DNA of 64,000 nucleotides from Loripinus fragilis (Eukaryota > Mollusca > Bivalvia > Lucinida > Lucinidae), in contig OZ026516.1 of NCBI GenBank assembly GCA_964019695.1, positions 77,455,018 through 77,519,017 of the forward strand, written 5' to 3'. This document shows, in pieces, positions 25,255-40,200 of the stretch. The first letter of the stretch is position 1; the number at the start of each line of letters is the position of its first letter. Both the position numbers and the translations under genes were made by a program. The notes beneath the pieces were generated by a model. The model was given only the letters and a program-made list of their open reading frames with translations. It did not search any database and was not told the DNA's origin.

Positions 25255-28200
25255 GTAAGTCAGGCCACACAATCTTTTATGATTTTGAATAATCAGAAGA
25301 GAGAGAACATGTATTGGAAAACAGTTAATGTATAGAACATACATTTTTTTATCTGGTAACTGCACATTAACCCTTTACTCCATAATAACGAGGCTCTGGA
25401 AGGGGGTCCCAGTATCCCATATCCCTTTAATTACATTGTATTGTGAAAAATATCCCATATCCCTAAAATAAGTATGGCAAATATCCCCAAAATTCAGAAA
25501 GCATTGTATTCCCATACATGTATCTCTAAAATTGATCCAGGTATCCTGTAGCTCTTTAAATATTTACAAAATATCCCATATCCCTTTAAGTTTTTGGCCA
25601 ATATCCCTTTACCCTTTAAACCCTTCCAGGGCCTCAATAACGTTTTTGACACTTTTGAAATATCATGTACTTGAAAATATTATGGAAAGTGGAGCATTTT
25701 TCAATGTTGTCTAAAAATAGAAATTGATGTCATGAATAATGTTATATACAACTGATTAATAAGTTAATAACTGTATATTCACATTCACAGTTATTTCAGC
25801 TATGGTCGAGACAGCCCAACAGATACTGGGTCAACTCTTGTTCATTTGCATTTCTAGTCACAACTGAAGTAGCAGATAGTATTAACTAACAAAGCTCTTT
25901 TATTTGCAAAAATATTTACGACCGGCAAAATACACGACAAATTCTTTCGATTGCGATTTTCTGTGTCAGCAGATCTTATGAAAGATGCATGATCCAACAA
26001 ACAAGGATAGTTTGTTGTCGTATATGAGAAGGGGCAATTGTCATTTAATTTTTGTGAAATATTACCTTTATAGCGCCGTTATCATTCGTCACCAGTTTTT
26101 TTTTGTGTGTTTTTTTTTACATCTCGCGAGAACTCTTCCAATTGCTAAAACCATGTAGTTTCGCCGGTCACAATACAAGAATGGGTATTCTTTGGCTAAT
26201 GCCACACGTAATCCCCGCTATTTTGGCGCGAAAACAACACCACCCCATTCACCCGCCACTGCCGGGACATCTCGAATGTAAAACCACGGCACATTTCCCT
26301 CACTCTTCTCGGCCCTCTTGGGGGGTGGGGCCGTGATTACAAATGACTAGTGCATAAGTCTGAAAACTTAAGTGGACCAAATGAGTATCTGCACAGTGTA
26401 CACCTTGGGCCACCTCCAGACCTAGGACTAGGACCAATCCTAGTCTAGTTCTGATCTATGCGCGGCATACATGTGTTAACATGGCAGGGATTTTGTCATC
26501 TGTTTAGAAGGAAAATATTCAGGCGGCATACAGTGTTGAGCCACCATCGGCTCACTAGTGAAACACCCTTCAAATGGCATTTTCCTGGAGGACCATTGTT
26601 TGCCAGCTTTTAGATGTTTTCTGGGTGCAAACAGAACTGCCTCGGCCAATTCCGCAAAATTCTGTGAAATCAGATCACGTATGTACGTCAAGGATCTAAT
26701 TAGATAACGGGGGTGATAACATGATGCTGACGTTATAAAACGTGACGCTGACTTCAAAGAAACCATGTTAACACAATTACAAGTGTGATTGCAGCAAAAC
26801 AAAAGGCTTAAATGAAGTTTATGTTTCATTTCTTCTGCTTATTAAACTTTATGGATTATCAGAATAATCGATTTTAATAGAGCTGAACTCACATGCTACA
26901 GAACTAATTTTCAATACGCCAGTTCCGTTTAACAAAATGGAGCTTTTTGGAACATAGTACTAGGCGTAATGCATAATGCCCTTACATACATACGGGCCAT
27001 GATTTGATTCTCGGACTGTGGCGGACTTTCCAGAATGTTCTGGGTGGTGACCAAATTGAGAGACACTGAGGTCCTAATATTAGATAAGGATTTAGGCGAC
27101 ACAAACACATAGATGGGAGAATTTAAAAAAATCCAGAAGAAATGTTGGGATTTATACAAGGGTAGCAAAAAGGTGGTCAATGCTCACATTGACCAGATCA
27201 GTGGTTCAAACTGGTTTTAACCGGTCAATACTGGTCGATTGGTGGTCATTTGAGTGGTTGATCAGGTTTATTAAATCGCAGGCATATATGCCTCTGTCCC
27301 TTATACATAATTGTCAATGTTGTTCAGTTGCTACTACAAGTTGTAGTAGCAACTGAACAACATTGACAAATATGTATGTAGCAAGGGTTCTATCTGATCT
27401 ACAAAATCAGGCTCATTTCTGTGCATCTATGTCATAGAAACTCTGCAATCGTCCATCGTGCAATAAATTGTTAATCCTATCACTTTCATAATCTAAAACT
27501 GGTAAATCAAGACAAGGCAACATATTGCTAATATTTAATGCATCTGAATTAAATATTGTTTCAACGCTCTATATGAAGGTAATTTTTTTTTTAGTCTGGT
27601 GTTTGAGTCAACCATTTTTTTTTGGTAGCATGATATCATTTAGAGGACCATTTTTTAATAGTAGATAATATACTTCAGACACTTTTTGCATGCAGGTGAA
27701 AGTTGTTTGGGTTTTTCGTTGTCTGCTGATTGTCCCCAAAAGCAACATTTTCAAAGAATTCATTTATAAATACCATATCAGAGTGTCAAACAGTTTGGAT
27801 CCTCCAGACCAGGCTAAACATATTGTCAGTCCTGATCTGGATACAAATTGTTTATAAGGTTATCAACAGCTGATACTAGCAGGTAAAGAGTAACCAACAC
27901 ACATGAATGGTACTGCATACTTCATTTCATACAGTTTTCACACTTAAAATGCTTCATTTGACTGTTATGCAGTATTTTACCTGATGAGCACCCTTAGCAT
28001 GTAGCAAACACTTTTTGCACTCAGATCAAAATTTTAATGAATTCCACCACAGACTTGGGAGTGAAAACCAAAAAGACATCCATATTTCCAAATGACCAAT
28101 AAAAACTCAATTGACCACTCAATTTTCAATCGACCACCAGTGGACCAGTAATGACCACATCTGGAATATTGACTGGGGCCGTTATAAGCGGTTAAACCGC

Positions 28201-31200
28201 TGGTTGAAACCACTGCTGGTTTCGACCCCACCAACCTTGGATTTATAAAAAAAAATAATATGAAAGACACGGGATAAGGTATTTACATGTATCTAAACTT
28301 TATAGTGAACAGTATATACACATCTACCTTGGTGTAAGTAATATCCGGCCTAGTTCTCCCCTGCGATCATTGCAAACACATTTTACTGTAGTTAAAATTA
28401 AAAAGGTCGACCATTAAAAGTTAATGTGAAAAACATGAAAATTCTAGTTAAGAATGCTGCATTAAGTGAAAATCACATAATCTGGGAAAGCAAGTAAATG
28501 AATCTATTATTTGTGTGAGCATGAGATAAAAATCTGTCCCTGGCAATCACCATTTGGCATCCCTCAGCAAGCCTCATGGTGCCTTACTGTGATCCCTGGT
28601 TGTATTCTTCTATTACATGTAATTGTTTCTGTTTGTTCTTACAGGTGACTATATAGAGCCTCCTAACAATACTCTATATATAATTGAAAGTAGTAAGTGA
28701 TTTTCTCCTACATTTGTAACAATACTTTATATAAAGAAGAAAGTATGAAGTAGTTTTCTCCTAACAATGCTCTATATATAGAAGAAAGTAGTTAGTGGTT
28801 TTTTCCTAACTATAATCCATATGGAAGAAAGGAGTAAGTTTTTTTCTCCTAATAATGCTCCATAAAGAAGAAATTATTAAGTGGTTGTCTAGTATATATG
28901 GAAGAAAATAGTGTGTGGTTTTCTCCTAACAATACTCTATATTGAAGAGAGAAGTTAGAGACGTTAGTGGTTTTCTCCTAAGTATACATTATATATACTC
29001 ATGTCCAATGAAAACGCACCACCTACAAAATTGACTATATCTTTTTAACGACATAACATTTTATTTTTGCAATTGCGTCTTATTGTACTGTAGCAATTTT
29101 GTAAGTAACTGATAAGTCTTTAAAACAGAATGATCACTGATGACACGTGCTGGCACCATTTAACACAACAACCGTCAAAACAGAAAGTCACAGAATCAGC
29201 CATCGAATGTGTCAGAATTTTCAAAAGCATTATTCTCGCGTTGTGACGTCACTAACATACGTTTGACTAGACGTAAAATCGAGACATTCAAGGAATTCTT
29301 CTTTTACTGATGCAAAATTACAACAAGGTCATAGCAAGAATATTTCTTGGTCGTGTAGCGGGTCCTTAAAATCGACGGGGCGTAGACATCAACGTTTTTT
29401 GATAAACGTCAATCTCTAAAAGCTCGTATACACAAACCTAGGCGTATCTGTGTTGAACTTAATGTTAGATAATACTCGCACTTACAGATGAACACAAATT
29501 TTAGAAGATTTAAAACGCTAGCGTTGCGAACAATGGCTGGTGATGCGCTCAAACTTGATGTCAATATGCAACGTAAAATTTTTAGAGCCTTTGTGTGACG
29601 TTTTGCATGTGGGTGAGTTTGTAAGACGAAAATAAGCATTGTGTAGAACACTGGGACTGTAGAACTCGCAATTAAACATTTTACGTCAAGATTTGTCGGA
29701 CCACTCCATATTTAAGCTTACATAGCGACATTGTACGCGTTAGTGTAGCGTTAGCTGTTGCGTCACAACTGTCAAAGTTGTGGCGAAATGACAGGGGATC
29801 TACTGGCAAACAGAAAACATTTAAACGAGATTTTGGGGTATTTTTGTATACGCCCAAAATGCGATTAATGCAATTTTGAGACTGACATTACATCATGTGT
29901 TAGCGGAGTCACTAGAATTGAAATTATTGTGAGAAAACATCGAATTTGTCCTAAATAATAATTATGAATAACAAAATTTTGCACAGCTTTTGATAGGCCA
30001 CAAATATGCGCATCGGAAGAGTGGTGCGTTTTCATTGGACATGAGTATATAAAAGAAAGTAGTTAGTGATTTTCTCCTAACAATACTCTTTATAGAAGAA
30101 AGAAGTAAGTGTTTTTTTTTTCTTAACAATACTTTAGAAGAAAAAAGTAAGTGATTTTTTCCTAACAATAATCTAAATATAAAAGAAAGTAGTAAAGAAC
30201 AGTAATTTTTTATATAGAAGAAAGTAGTAAGTGATTTTCTCCTAACAATGCTCCATATATAGAAGAAAGTAGTAAGTGTTTTTCTCCTAACAATACGCCA
30301 TATATAGAAGAAAGTAACAATACTCTATATATAGAAGAAAGTAGTAAGTGATATTTCCTAACAATACTCTATATATAGAAGAAAGTAGTAAGTGGTTTTT
30401 CTCCTAAAAATACTCTATATATAGAAGAAAGTAGTAAGTGATTTTCTCCTAACAATACTCTATATATAGAAGAAAGTAGTAAGTGGTTTTCTCTTAACAA
30501 TACTCTATATATGAGGGTCATCCAATAAGTTCTGACAATGACCCCATAAAACAAAACATATTTCTCTAGGATGTGTTTTGATAATCTTCACGTTATATAG
30601 AATAAATGGGGTTGAATCACCTGCTCAAATATTTCCATGTTGCAATCACAATGGTTGCTAGGCAACTAAAGAACACAAGGTAAAGGGCCATGGACGGGAC
30701 ACTATATGCGGTATACATGCCCAAATTTCTAAGAAATAACAAACTTCTCTTCAAAAACTTATATTGATAAATGAAGACATTATGAATGTTGAGACTGAAC
30801 AGCATAGATAAACGTTTAGCTTGCAACTGTGGTGTTAGAAGGGCTTTGATTTAAACATATCACATATAAAAAACGGGTAACTAATGATGTATTACATTTA
30901 TATTTGATGTAAAGCATTTATTAAAAGTTATTATTTTCTATGCCTTAAGAAGACTATAGAACTGATTTATCGAAAATTGTATCTATTAATGCACAAATTG
31001 ATCGTAATGGCTTTTTAAGTGTTCAAAGTATACTATTTTATAATTAACGCTTAAACTGAGGCAAAAATTAAATTTTCTGTTATTGCCTAGCAACAAAGAG
31101 CGTTCTACGCAATTAGGTTAATATCATTGTGGTATTTGCTTTTATGGGTCAATTGTGTATTCAGACAACATTACCAACCACTAATATAACTTTCCAAAGA

Positions 31201-34200
31201 AACATACTGCATCTTTATCTAACTCTACCCCCAGCAAAAACTGGTTAAATATGTGTTTTTTCGAGACCATGGACTCTCACAGTGTTGTTTACAAATTTGT
31301 ATAGCATAAGATCAGGTTGTGATAAAAACTCCATATTTCAAAGATAAAAAGGCAACACCCATGGGTAATAGAACTCTGATTTAAATAACAGTTTTCGAGA
31401 TATGAGACAGTTGTCAGAACTTATTAGAAGGAAGTGTAAGTGGTTTTCACCCTAACACTTCTTTATATAGAAGAGAGTAGTAAATGATTTTTCTCCTAAC
31501 AATACTCTATATAGAAGAAAGTAACAATACTCTCTATATAGAAGAAAGTAATAAGTGGTTTTCTCCTAACAATACTCTATATATAGAAGAAAGTTAGTAA
31601 GTGGTTTTCTCATAACAATACTCTATATATAGAAGAAAGTTATAAGTTGTTTTCTCCTAACAATACTCTGTATATAGAAGAAAGTAGTACCGGCAAGTTT
31701 GTTTTCTCCTAACAATACACTATATAGAAGAAAGTAGTACATGTAAGTTGTTTTCTCCTACTATATACTCTATACACATGTATAAAGCAGTTAGTGATTT
31801 TTTCCTAACAAAACTCCATATAGAAGAATGTACATTTAAGTAGTTTTCTCCTACTAATTAATACTCTATATTGAAGAAAGCATGTAAGTCATTTTCTTCT
31901 GGCAAAACTCTTTATAGAAGAAAGAACTGTTTTTTCCTAACAATACTCCATATAGAAGAAAGTAGTGAATGATTTTCTCCTAACAATACTCGATATAAAG
32001 GAGATAGTAGTAAGTATTTTTTCCTAGCAGTGCTATATAGTTTGTCTTCTTGGTGTCTTGTGACAGTAATTATTCTGTGGCTTTTCCTCACGATGCCATG
32101 GGTTGGTCTGTAGTATGTGATAGTGGTATTTCCTAACAATACTCTATTTATTGAAGAAAGTTATGCAAATGGTGTTGTAAAATGTTATACGTGTAAGTTG
32201 TTTAAGATTTTCATTAAATTTCACATTAACAATGTCGCATCTGGGAGTTAAATAACACCACGCAATAAAATCGATAAACCACTAGTGGTTTACAGATTTT
32301 CCTGAAATGTTATGATGTCCATAACAACCTTGCATACATAATGACAAAATTATGTTTTACGCCAGAAATGAGATTTCAAAGTAATCTTATTGTCGTGTGA
32401 TAAATTTGTGCGTTTGTATTATTGAATTTATAAAACTTGTTGCGAAAAAGAGATAAAATGCTTGGCAAGCCTTGCATTTTGTCTCTTCTCCAACTCGTTT
32501 AATAAATTCATTGAAACACGAGCACTCATGTAAGATTCTCTATTTCTATTTTTCACCTTCATTTGCTGAAGGCCTTGCTAAAATTTCACAAACACAATAA
32601 GTTCTGTCCATGCTGACAAGAAAAAGCTTGACATCATTAGTTGATTTCACAGGTAATCAAACCCAGAGCATAAAATGTCCTTTTTATGGTTCTTATATAT
32701 TTTTTTTAATTTTATTGTTATTTAGTTAGTTTGTAGCATTTGCATGTTCTGCAGAAGAACTGAAGTACAATGTATATGGGCATCAGGGTTAGGACCAAAC
32801 AGGGGCTACTCTTTATAAACAGATAGGAGCTGAAAATTTTGCAGTTTAAATAGCTTTTTTTGGATGTAATTTGAGTAAAGTATTCTTTTATAAAAGCTCA
32901 AAAAAGTTTAAAGGTGATGAAATTACATCAAGTTGTTTTAAATTACTTCAGTAAGTTCCATTGATGGTTACCCAACCACCATATTATTCTGAATGATTAT
33001 GATTGCCTACAATAATTGTCAGTAACTTTGTGTCTGGATTAAGGTCCTTTCTGACATGATTTTGTAAATTTACAGATCAAGGACAGGCAGTGAGCATTCA
33101 AATAGAGGGAGACCCAACAGTTTCTACAACTAATAGTGGTATTAAGCTTGAAGGAGACACTGTAAAGGACGAGGACATAATGACTCAATATGGCATTAGT
33201 TTTACAAAGTCTCCTACTACAGGTGAAACAATCCTACTTGTCGGTGTGCCCATAGACAGAGATGTAAGTGCACTATCATTTGTCTAGATCAGCCAACTTC
33301 TTATCCATGAAATAATCTTCTTATTAGTCAATTGACCCTTTCCTTCATGAATATTCTTGCTATACTCCACCCATTATGAACATTGGCGTAGCCAGAATGC
33401 CGAAATAGTTACACACATCAAAGGGACACTACTGTATCAAGCAATGGTTCTCTACAATTACTTCCCTTTGAAAAATGAGAACTCTCTTAAAGGAAAGAAT
33501 TTGCTCCCAGAGGGAGGGAATTCTTTCCTATAAGAGCAGTTCCTTAAGGTATGGAAAATCACTTTTACCATGTTAGGTGAGCTCCCATGAGTGTTACTAT
33601 TTTCAATATGCACATGCGTATACTGCGTAGTGGGCACTACACCAATGATGAATGATTATATACAGTAAAAAAACTTTCATATGAGTGCATAGAACAAAGA
33701 AATTAATTGTCAGGATGTAATGTTTCCATATTGCGAATAGATCAGATCTGGCAGATAAGAGCTGCCTGATCTGGATCTACTCAGTTTGTAAAAGGGTTCA
33801 AAGGTGTCTCTATGAGGTAAAGGGTTAAACATATCCACCCACAGACATTAAAATGAAAATATATACAAAAGGAGCTAAAGCTGTACACCATATACTGGTT
33901 GGTCTAACCTTATGTCTCCTGTTTAAATGATAAATCTTTGCCAATGTCTTAAAATGTAGAGGGCTTAACATTTTGTAATGTTTATTGAAATATCAGACCA
34001 TCATTTATCAGACTAGTGGCTAGTTTACCTCTGGAATTTTTTTGAGAAAGTTCTTTTGAGTACTCACAACAGTTTTTGGGCTGAGAAATAACAAAATTAA
34101 TTTTTAATTCCATACATTTTCTGGAAGCCTGTAAATGTTCTGCTGAATTTAACTTAAGTCAAGTGAATTTTTTTTTATATTGGGGCCTGTGTTATACTGC

Positions 34201-37200
34201 AAGTTTTTTTGTTACCTGCTGAGCATGGTAGACAAATAGTGATCATGGATCTCAGTCTGTGTGGTCAGTGTTGTTGGTGTCACACTTTTGGTATCTGATC
34301 ATTAACTTTTTAAAGGATGCATCAGATTCATAATTACAAGTTTACAGAAAGGTAAAGCACCATTTAATACAGGTGAAGTTTGAATTTGGAGAAATAAGGA
34401 GGAACAGTCATAGGCTGCACACACAGGGTAGGCGGCCATCAGAAACCTTAATCCCATCGACAAATGTAGGTCAATTGGTATGGAACAGAGTTTTTGATTA
34501 CCATTTGTTGCCCAACTGGTGACAAATGGCAATCAAAAACACTGTTTCTATCGATTTTTGATCCACACTCATTGATTATTAAGATCATTTTAGAATGTAG
34601 CCTAGCCAGTGTGCTGCCACAGGAAACTCCTATGTGGTAGTAGACAGATAGCATGGATAGCCTGAAAGTGAACTGCAACATGAGAAAAGCAACAATCTGG
34701 CTGTCCCTCAAGAGATGACTTAGATCAGCCTAGGCATCAGCTCTGTCTCGCTTGGGATTGGGAAGAGTCTTCCTTACAGAACTGAAAAATTGCAATATAA
34801 AACTTTAGCACGGATAAAGGAAAAATAAAATTGATTTTTAATTGAGCAAATGGCTTTAAGTTATAAAGTATCTGCTGAAATGATGGTTTGATATGTGATA
34901 AAGTTGAGAAAAGCAATTGGTGTACTTTATTTGAATTTCTACTGCGTTGTTCATTACTTTAAACAAGAGAGGGGTCAAAAATGTATTTCAACTGCATTAT
35001 TGGCAGTACAAAATTGATACAGCATCAGTTTATAAAGTCCTTTGTTTTCCAGCTTGGTCGAATCAGCCATTCTGAAAAAATAAAGGTTGTCTCCATTGAG
35101 CTTTTGAAGCAAAAGTTGAGTCTTGATAACAACTATCGTCGTTGTTATAATTACGTTTACAAGTCAAAAACAGTTCTGTTTTCGTTGTGTAGGCATGCTT
35201 AATTGAAAGGGTATTAATGTTTAAGAGGATGCCAAAAGAGAGACAATTAAGGGTAAAGCACATTTATAAATTTTTGTCCCTGGGTATGTAATTCATAAAA
35301 AAGTGACTTAATCTGAAGTTGAGGCTAAATGTAGACGGTAACGCTATCTAAAGAAGTTTTCAAAGGATCAACTAACATAAATGATCCAGGTGCTTGTGCC
35401 ATTCTAGCATCAAATAGATTACCTGACCGCTTGATTCAGTTTGCTGAAAAGTCAAGAAGTGGAAAAGTATCATTTTAACATCCTAATGGAACAGTAAAAC
35501 TTGGCATAAACAGGAATCAAACTTTGATGTTTTTAACGTTTTTCATCATTAAGAACCTTTTTTTTACATTAGAATCAAAAGTCTCAATTTCCGATGTAGA
35601 CGTGTATCATTTACATGCCCATGTCATCAAATTTAACGTCAATCCACTGACACCTAACCAGATTACCTTTTGCCTGGCATACACAAAATAACGTAAAAAT
35701 AAAGATCCCCATACATGTTGATAACATCAACTAAAATGTTTCATGTTTATTCAAAGTGGGGCATCATATTAAAATCTGTGCTAAACTTTAGTTGAGCAGT
35801 ATATACAAAATAAAAAAGATGGACATGATCTCTGCCTATCACCACATAGCTAGTTTATGCGCGGATCCAGAAAGTTTTGTCAGAGGGGGTCCATCTCTGC
35901 TGTTATATTTTTAGTTGATGAGGGGAGAGAGGATCCAAATACAACTAAAAAGTGGGCCAGCCATTATCAGCCTGTCAACCTAAAGCCATTTGAATGGTGT
36001 TTTGCTGGCGTGCCGATGATGGCCCAGCATTGAATTCTGGCTTTGTAGTTTTGTGATTTTTCAGGTGAACGAACCAATATTGATATGAAACCCAATATTT
36101 TTGTGAATTTTCAGGAGGGGGATCTGTACCCATTGTCCTCCCCTCTGGATCTGCCCTTTTAGTTTAAGATTTATTTGTTCTGTTTTGTTCTGTTTTTGAC
36201 AGGGAGCTTCTCCGGAGACTGATGATGACCTTGATATTATCCAGTTTACAGTGAGCTGTACTTACTTAATTGGCACTACACCTGTAAGTAAACAACAAAC
36301 CTCCAGTTAAGGAAACTTTTTGAGCCTAAAATTTGTAATCATTTTCTTACCTATAAATTTAAACATGTGTTTTGGGTGCTCTTTTATTAGCATGATAAAT
36401 ACATCATCTGAGAGACCCATAAGCCTTAATGCGCCAATATCAACAAAAGTCGTCTGCTTTTCTTGTCTGCTGAAATGATAAAGAAGCCTCTATGGCAAAC
36501 AGTGTGGACCCAGATCAGACTGCTCCTATAGGAGCAGTCTGTTCTGGTTCCACGCTGTTTGCTTCTATACTTAATTCGTCAGTAATGTTTGGCAATTATT
36601 TGCAGCAGATGACTTCAGCAGACGACATTTTCAGATGCATTTTTTTTTGCGCTTTAAGGGTTGAGCAAGAATTTTCTTATTTTTTGTTGCTATTTAAGTT
36701 CTTTTGAGCAGTTGAAATATTTTGCTCAGATGAGTTGAGCCTGAAGAAAGTTTTATAACCTGGAGGCAAGAGTTCAGATTTGGGTTCAAAGTGTTTGCTT
36801 TCACGATAAAAGTTTTCTGGAATTCATTTATACAAATGAAGCTGACAACACTTTCATGACAAAATATTGGTAGGGTTGTGGTAATTTTCTTGCTGAAAAA
36901 TTTGGGTGCATCTACTAGGATAATAAAAGATGATGAGTATTATGCGTTTAAATGGAGACTTGGAAGTTAAGTTGTTGTTGTTCTATGTTTCAGGCTGTCA
37001 GTCATTACTTTATAAATCTGAGGGTGAGAGACAGCAATGACAATGCTCCAGTGTTTTCGCAACCAACATATCAGCAAACATTCTCTGAGGTAATGTACTT
37101 GACATCCTAATCAAATGGTTATATAACTCATGAAAACTATTGTCAGATTTTACATTACATGTACAAGCATCATTCTACTTAAAAATATAACTTTGGCCCA

Positions 37201-40200
37201 GACCACATAGCCCAGTCAGTAATGCATCTAACTGCAGATGCTTATCTTATCTCGCTGGGCTGCTTAGCGCAGTAGGTAACGTGTCTGGCTACAGATGTGT
37301 GTCTGACTGCAGATCCAGGGGTCGTGAGTTTGATCCCGGCCCGGTCCCATACTTTCGTGGAGATTGATCATGAAATAATTTCAACGGTCATTCTCCTCCC
37401 TTCGGCTGATTAATTCAAGAAGGGTTGTTGTCAGTTACAAACGAAAGTATGTGCACAAATTACTGGTTAACCGCTTGTTCAAGTCTGCCCAGGAAAAAAG
37501 TGTGGTTAGGTGAACTGACTGTCCCGCCATGCCCATAGCTGTTGACTTGGGACGTAAAGCAACAAACCAAACAAATTATCTGACTGCAGATCCAGGGGTT
37601 GTGAGTTTGATCCCTGTAGGGACCAATACTTTCATAGAGATTTATCATGAAATAAGTTCTACAGCCTTTCTCCTCCCATCCGGAAGGGTTGGTGTCAGTT
37701 ACAAACAAAAGTATGTGCATGAAGTACTGGTTAGCCCCTTAGTCAAGCTTGCCTTGGAAAAAAGTGTAGTTTGGTGAACTGACCATCCCGGCATGACCAT
37801 AGCTGTTGACTGGCACATTAAGCATAAAACCAAACCAAAATAAGTTTGGCAATGAATAACAATGCCAGTTATAAATGACAGCTTGTGTTGGCTCAGCTTA
37901 ACTCCAGCTGTTAGGTTTTTACAACTTATTTTTCGCAATAACTTTCTTCTCCATGGTATTTGTACAATAGTGGTGTGCTATATAATTATCCCCTGACAAG
38001 CTTGCAAGGATATAGATTTGGCGTCATCCATCTGGCTGTCAATCCAGAACCATATCTCAGTACCTATTGGAAAAATTTAATGCATTCTTGGTATAAATGA
38101 TTAGTATCATGGACAGTTGATGTCCTATAGGTTTTTTTTTTTCAAAATTATCTCATTAACACTTTGTTATTGCTCTTGACTTTTAATAAATACACAAATA
38201 CAAAAGCTGTATTCACTTTTTGTGGCAATGAGCCTCATGATTTGCCACAGCTATTATATCTGATGACTTCTCATGATGGATCATGATTGCACAGAGCCTG
38301 TAGATAAGCATGACAGTGTCAAAAATATTACCTCACCCTCTGGCTCCTTAGGCAGTGAATTTAAGAGAACAAAATATAAATTTTGCAATAAACAAGTATG
38401 CAGTTTGCTCCCTAGACTGTATGACAGGAAAGTTAAAAATGGCAGAGATAAAATCTGATGAATGGTAGGTGTTTCATTTTCATCATGATAGCTATATCAT
38501 AGTTGGGGACCTCATCAGGGCAAGAAAAAAGTTGAAGTGAGAGGTGTCAACAAAATTTCAAAATTGTAGATTTGACCCTTAATTTCACTATTTTGGGCAG
38601 AATGGTAACACAATGTAAAGAAGCGATCCTACTAGATCACATGGTTATATCAGCTATCAGACTTGCGTTTTTTTCTGGATAAAATTTGATTGTAAAATTA
38701 TTGACACTGTAAGGCAAGAAAAAATCATATTGTTTAGAAAAATGCAAAATTTTCTGAAACTAGTCAATTTGCATATCAAATTAACTTGAATCCATGCACG
38801 CAAATGTTCTGTCATTACACACAACCTGATTGTTTGCTTGTTACATATTCTTTATATTTACTATCTACTACACATATACCATATTCCAATTCTGCTAATT
38901 ATTATTCTGGCATTTATGCTGAAGGGTATATAGTTTTCACCTTTACGTCAGACATGGGGCGAATTAATCGTTAATGCTAATGCATTATTAATGCATTACT
39001 TTTTTCCAGTAATTCAAGGTAATGATTAATTCGCTAGTTTTTGAATTAGTTTAATGCTAATTCAATGCATTACTTTTGTCAAAATTCACTGCATTCCTAG
39101 CATTACTTTGAATTACTTTGCCATCAATATAGTATACAGACTGCACAATAGAGGCTTCCCATTCTTTTAGTTATAAAAATATGGATTCCATTTACGGCAA
39201 TCATGTGATTTTAGTTTGTCACATGGTTGGTCATGCAGGCTCTATATTCAAGCAGAAGAGATATTTTTGAATACTGATTGTTATAATAAATAAATGAGTT
39301 TCATTGATATGGGGGGTCAGGGACAAATAAGGAAAATTGGAAATAAAAGACCTTTGATTAAACATCACTTGGGCTCACAAGTAAGTCTTGACATATTTCT
39401 CCAAATTGCTGATGAGTGTGTGGAGTGACTTCCCAGTTACTAAAGCGGAAATATAAACAACCGATAAGTGGCGAGACATACGAAAGATAGTGTGATAACT
39501 ATTGGTGTCTATATCATGGACATGTCGATATCATGGGAATGTAGTATACACTTCAGACTAGACTAAGCATGCAATTAAACCCTATGAACCCTGAGCAGAT
39601 GGTAGTAATCTGATCTTGGACCATATTGATTGCAATATAAGCTACCAAAGAACATAAGCAAACAATATAGTAGACAGCAAAATCCTTGATGGGTGGGGAA
39701 AAGGGAAAATCGTAAAAGATAATGTGTGATGAGATTATTTTCTTAAAGCTTCATAGATGTAACTTTTGATCTTTTAATTTTTGAAATAATGTTTCTATTT
39801 TTCAAGAACAAAGTAAAAAACTAAAGTTCAGGTATACATTTTACCAATTTCGTAAATGAATACAAATTATAAGTATCAAAAACAACAGCATTTATGTTAA
39901 AACTTGACTGTCTATAATTATTGGAGGGACGCAAATAATTACCAACAAGAGAAAAAACACCTGTTTTTATAAGATAATTCACTTTTTCATGCAGTTTTCT
40001 GCTATAGTGAACAGATTTATTGTGAACACTTAACTAAATTCTGCTTTTACAAATGATTTAAAAAGAAAATAAAATTTTTCGAAAAATATTCATAGTTGCA
40101 GACTTAGTTTTTTTAAAGCCCACACGACATGTGATTAAGAAAGAAATAAGAAATTGTTCTTTTACCATGATAGTTTTTTTTTGTTTCTGTGATTTCAGGC

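Larger units (their letters stand above)
28660..32160 (+). repeat. Exon-2-derived minisatellite (about 45-50 bp units) in intron 2
   Basis: Units of the form CTCCTAACAATACTCTATAT with ATAGAAGAAAGTAGTAAGTG recur from exon 2 to about 28990, then 30050-30510, then 31430-32160. Two TIR elements interrupt the array. I estimate about 30 copies in total. The unit corresponds to the 3' half of exon 2 and its 5' splice site, so many copies retain AGTAGTAAGT. Frames across it are repeat artefacts. Confidence 0.88.

Noticed and set aside
29409..29651. 80-codon minus-strand frame in TIR element 1 as a transposase remnant
   Set aside because: No DDE/D motif or helix-turn-helix pattern was seen, and it is too short to support.
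37460..37720. 86-codon minus-strand frame with YRDQTHNPWICSQ
   Set aside because: It lies in SINE-B, and a similar peptide appears at 63747-63947 for the same reason. It is a shadow of the tRNA-like part.
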